Assembly: GCA_913009915.1 (NCBI GenBank)
Contig: CAJVYZ010000141.1
Location: forward strand, 1 to 7,031
Direction: 5' to 3'
Length of the DNA stretch: 7,031 nucleotides
From: an uncultured Gemmatimonadota bacterium
GTDB taxonomy: Bacteria > Gemmatimonadota > Gemmatimonadetes > Gemmatimonadales > GWC2-71-9
Shown one piece after another: positions 5,191 through 7,031 of the stretch (the stretch's first letter is position 1; every line of letters starts with the position of its first letter). The notes under the pieces were generated by a model. That model was not told the origin of the DNA. It worked only from the letters and a program-made list of their open reading frames with translations, and ran no database searches. The translations under genes and the position numbers were made by a program.

Positions 5191-6804
5191 TTATCCTCCG
5201 CCCCCCGGCTTCACCGCCCGTTCCACCACCGCCAGCACCCCATCCACTCCCAGCGCCAGCACCGCCGCCGGCAGCGCCCCCGACAGAATCATCCGGCTGT
5301 TACTCAACGCCAGCCCGGCCACGATCGGCTCGCCCAACCCGCCGGCGCCGATGAACGCCGCCAGCGTGGCGGTGCCCACGGTGATGACCGCCGCGGTCCG
5401 GATGCCGGCCATGATGACCGGTGCCGCCAGCGGCAGCCGGATGTGACGCAGCACCTGGCCCGGCGTCATGCCCAGCGCCGTCGCCGCCCCCACCGCCGCA
5501 ACGTCGGCATCCCGCACGCCGGTGTAGCTGTTGCGCACGATGGGGAACAACGAGTACAGGAACAGCGCCACCAGCGCCGGCACCACGCCGATGCCGAGTA
5601 GGGGGATCATGAAGGCGAGCAGGGCGATGCTGGGAATGGTCTGCAGCAGTCCCACGATACGAATGACGGGTTCCGCCAGCGCCCGGCGCCGCTCCAGCGC
5701 CAAGCCCAACGGCAGCGCCACCAGGATCCCGGCCGCCAGGGACACGATCACCAACACCATATGCCGGCCGGTGTGCCGCGCGATCGTCGCCCGCTGACCC
5801 CACATATATGCTGGTAGCGACAACGCCACGGCGGGTCTTCCCTCGCCGGCCGCCGCACCGTCGCCGCCGAACTCCAGTTCGGTGAGGGCGTCGCGGGCCA
5901 CCAAGTCGACCGGATCGCCGGCGTCCTCCAGGCGGCGGTTCCACCGGCGCATCATCTCTTCGGTGATACGCCCGCTCAGTTCCGTGAGCACACTCACCAC
6001 ACCTGGACGCACCCGGGCAAAGGCACCGTTTACCAGCGCCGCCGCCTGGTATGGCGGGAAGAACCGCCGGTCGTCACGCAACACCACCAGGTCGTACCGG
6101 GCGATGAGCCCGTCGGTCGAATAACCGTCGATCACGTCCACGTCGCCGGCATCGAGCGCCTGATACTTGATGGCGGGAAGCAGGGCGCGCACGTCGTCCA
6201 GCACCAGTCCGTAGGCTTCACGCAACCCGGGCAACCCATCGGGCCGACCGATGAAGTCGGCGGTAAAGCCCGCGGTGAATCCCCTGCCCCGCTCCGCCAG
6301 GTCGCTCAGCGAAACCAACCCGAGACTGTCGGCGGTCGCTCGTCGGACGGCGATAGCGTAGGTGTTCTCGAACCCCAACGGCGGCAACCAGCGCACGTCA
6401 AAACGCTCGGCAAAACCGCGCGACACTTCGGCGAACACCGCCTGAGGATCGGCCATCGGTTCCTGGTGAAGGATGGCCAGCAGCCCAGTGCCGGTGTATT
6501 CGGGGTAGACGTCGATAGCTCCCGTTGTGAGCGCCCTGAAGGCAATCTCCGTGGCGCCGAGGTAGGGCCGCCGGTCGACGGAGTGGCCGCGGGCTTCCAG
6601 GAGCTGGCTGAAGATCTCCATGAGGAGGAAGGATTCGCCGAAGGGTTTGGAGGCGACGGTGACAGCGGAGCTGTCAGCGGGGACGGAGGCGGGGGCGGCG
6701 AGGGCAGCGGGAGCAGCGGGGGCAGTAGGAACATCCTGACCGCCTGACCGCTCGACCGCCAGACCGCCGAGAACAATGGCTGCAGCCACAACGACGCGGC
6801 TCAT
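5191..6804 (-). CDS. Fused substrate-binding/permease protein of an OpuB/OpuC/YehZ-type ABC importer
   Basis: Complete 537-residue protein combining the receptor and membrane channel of an osmoprotectant-type ABC importer. A hydrophobic N-terminus (residues 1-16) acts as signal or anchor, followed by an Ala/Pro-rich linker (26-42). Residues about 47-315 are an OpuAC-type binding domain, marked by VASKPFGESFLLMEIF, YLGATEIAFRALTTGAID and DVYPEYTGTGLL (98-109), typical of the OpuBC/OpuCC/YehZ class that binds glycine betaine, choline or related solutes. Residues about 345-530 are a MetI-fold permease with five likely helices; IRIVGLLQTIPSIALLAF and SLFPIVRNSYTGVRD match OpuBB/ProW, and the EAA loop that docks on the ATPase is at about 438-466 (GAATALGMTPGQVLRHIRLP). 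The start at 6804 is set by an AGGAG site and the ATGA overlap with the ATPase gene; longer in-frame readings run into adapter. The binding-domain-first order is unusual. The exact substrate cannot be read from sequence; another small cation or thione (as in EgtU-type systems) is possible. Confidence 0.92.
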   Translation of the reverse strand: MSRVVVAAAIVLGGLAVERSGGQDVPTAPAAPAALAAPASVPADSSAVTVASKPFGESFLLMEIFSQLLEARGHSVDRRPYLGATEIAFRALTTGAIDVYPEYTGTGLLAILHQEPMADPQAVFAEVSRGFAERFDVRWLPPLGFENTYAIAVRRATADSLGLVSLSDLAERGRGFTAGFTADFIGRPDGLPGLREAYGLVLDDVRALLPAIKYQALDAGDVDVIDGYSTDGLIARYDLVVLRDDRRFFPPYQAAALVNGAFARVRPGVVSVLTELSGRITEEMMRRWNRRLEDAGDPVDLVARDALTELEFGGDGAAAGEGRPAVALSLPAYMWGQRATIARHTGRHMVLVIVSLAAGILVALPLGLALERRRALAEPVIRIVGLLQTIPSIALLAFMIPLLGIGVVPALVALFLYSLFPIVRNSYTGVRDADVAAVGAATALGMTPGQVLRHIRLPLAAPVIMAGIRTAAVITVGTATLAAFIGAGGLGEPIVAGLALSNSRMILSGALPAAVLALGVDGVLAVVERAVKPGGGG

Positions 6805-6990
6805 GACACTCCTGCTTGAGTCAGCAACTCGGCCACGTACGCCGTGGCGGGATTGGCGAGCAACTCCGCCGGCTTCGCCAGTTGCTCCACGCGGCCGCGC
6901 CTCATGACGGCGATGCGGTCGCCCAGGGCAATCGCTTCCGAGATGTCGTGGGTTACCAGCACGGCGGTGAGACGCAACCCACGGCGCATG
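6801..6990 (-). CDS. ABC transporter ATP-binding protein (OpuA/ProV type), C-terminal end only
   Basis: The last 62 residues of the importer's ATPase subunit. LTAVLVTHDISEAIALGDRI holds the H-loop histidine (VTHD) and is followed by AVMRRGRVEQLAKPAELLAN and PATAYVAELL, the standard end of the ProV/OpuAA nucleotide-binding domain. Walker A, signature and Walker B motifs lie beyond the contig end. The reading before about base 6990 (MTGVQTCALPIS) is translated adapter, not protein. The stop TGA (6803-6801) overlaps the next gene's ATG (6804-6802) as ATGA, indicating translational coupling with the fused receptor/permease. Unlike OpuAA/OpuCA and ProV, which carry C-terminal CBS domains, this protein stops about ten residues after YVAELL, so no CBS domains follow. 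Confidence 0.9.
6809..6813 (-). promoter_or_regulatory. Ribosome-binding site (AGGAG) for the fused transporter gene
   Basis: AGGAG on the minus strand lies four bases before the ATG at 6804, inside the 3' end of the ATPase gene. It is the clearest Shine-Dalgarno site in the window and fixes the start of the receptor/permease protein. Confidence 0.75.
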
Positions 6991-6991
6991 G

Positions 6992-7031
6992 AGATCGGAA
7001 GAGCACACGTCTGAACTCCAGTCACACTGAA
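6992..7031. other. Illumina index adapter read-through (library artefact)
   Basis: Bases 6992-7025 match AGATCGGAAGAGC plus the rest of the TruSeq index adapter, followed by actgaa, the start of a barcode. The reverse complement of the left-end barcode is actgatat, so five of the six barcode bases visible here agree. Genomic sequence ends at about 6991. Confidence 0.98.

Noticed and set aside
5153..5601. Plus-strand open frames opposite the permease
   Set aside because: Shadows of the permease codons, rich in Pro/His/Arg, without motifs.
6466..6747. Plus-strand Gly-rich open frame near the transporter N-terminus
   Set aside because: Antisense of the Ala/Pro-rich linker and binding domain; compositional artefact.
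30..7030. 40-bp perfect inverted repeat at the two contig ends as transposon termini
   Set aside because: Both copies are Illumina index-adapter sequence with a matching barcode.

Overview
This window looks like a GC-rich metagenomic contig from an uncultured bacterium, most likely Gemmatimonadota or a close relative. The best evidence is the Ser/Thr kinase at 2296-4983: its N-terminus (a short ALAGRYQIEREIGQGG lead), catalytic motifs and extracytoplasmic PD40 repeats follow a style very common in that phylum. Most genes have strongly GC-biased third codon positions. The taxonomic call is inference from protein style; no marker gene is present. Both contig ends are Illumina index-adapter sequence (1-68 and 6992-7031), so only about 69-6991 is biological, and both edge genes are truncated by the assembly.

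Left to right on the plus strand: the C-terminal ~395 residues of a TldD/PmbA-family protein of the TldE type (70-1257); a decayed 360-bp stretch (1258-1617); a DinB-like putative metal-dependent protein (1637-2161); and a complete 895-residue membrane Ser/Thr protein kinase with a C-terminal PD40/TolB-like sensor (2296-4983). A 207-bp AT-rich spacer follows. On the minus strand, reading toward the kinase, come the C-terminal end of an ABC transporter ATPase (6801-6990) and, overlapping it by ATGA, a fused substrate-binding/permease protein of the OpuB/OpuC/YehZ type (5191-6804). These two form an importer operon for a small solute, probably a quaternary-ammonium compatible solute such as glycine betaine or choline.

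The decayed stretch is the most unusual part. On the minus strand it carries what reads as the last two helices of an aquaporin-family channel. On the plus strand, immediately adjacent, it carries the C-terminus of a small PLDc_N-domain membrane protein. Both have lost their 5' ends at the same place, as expected if one deletion removed the shared upstream region of two divergent genes; an assembly join is the main alternative.

Other points of interest are the unusual order of the transporter fusion (binding domain first, permease second), the apparent absence of CBS domains on its ATPase, and a sharp drop in third-position GC inside the kinase gene where the cytoplasmic kinase gives way to the external sensor. 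No tRNA, rRNA, CRISPR array or complete insertion sequence was seen. I found no complete new system; the candidates above are ranked in the findings.
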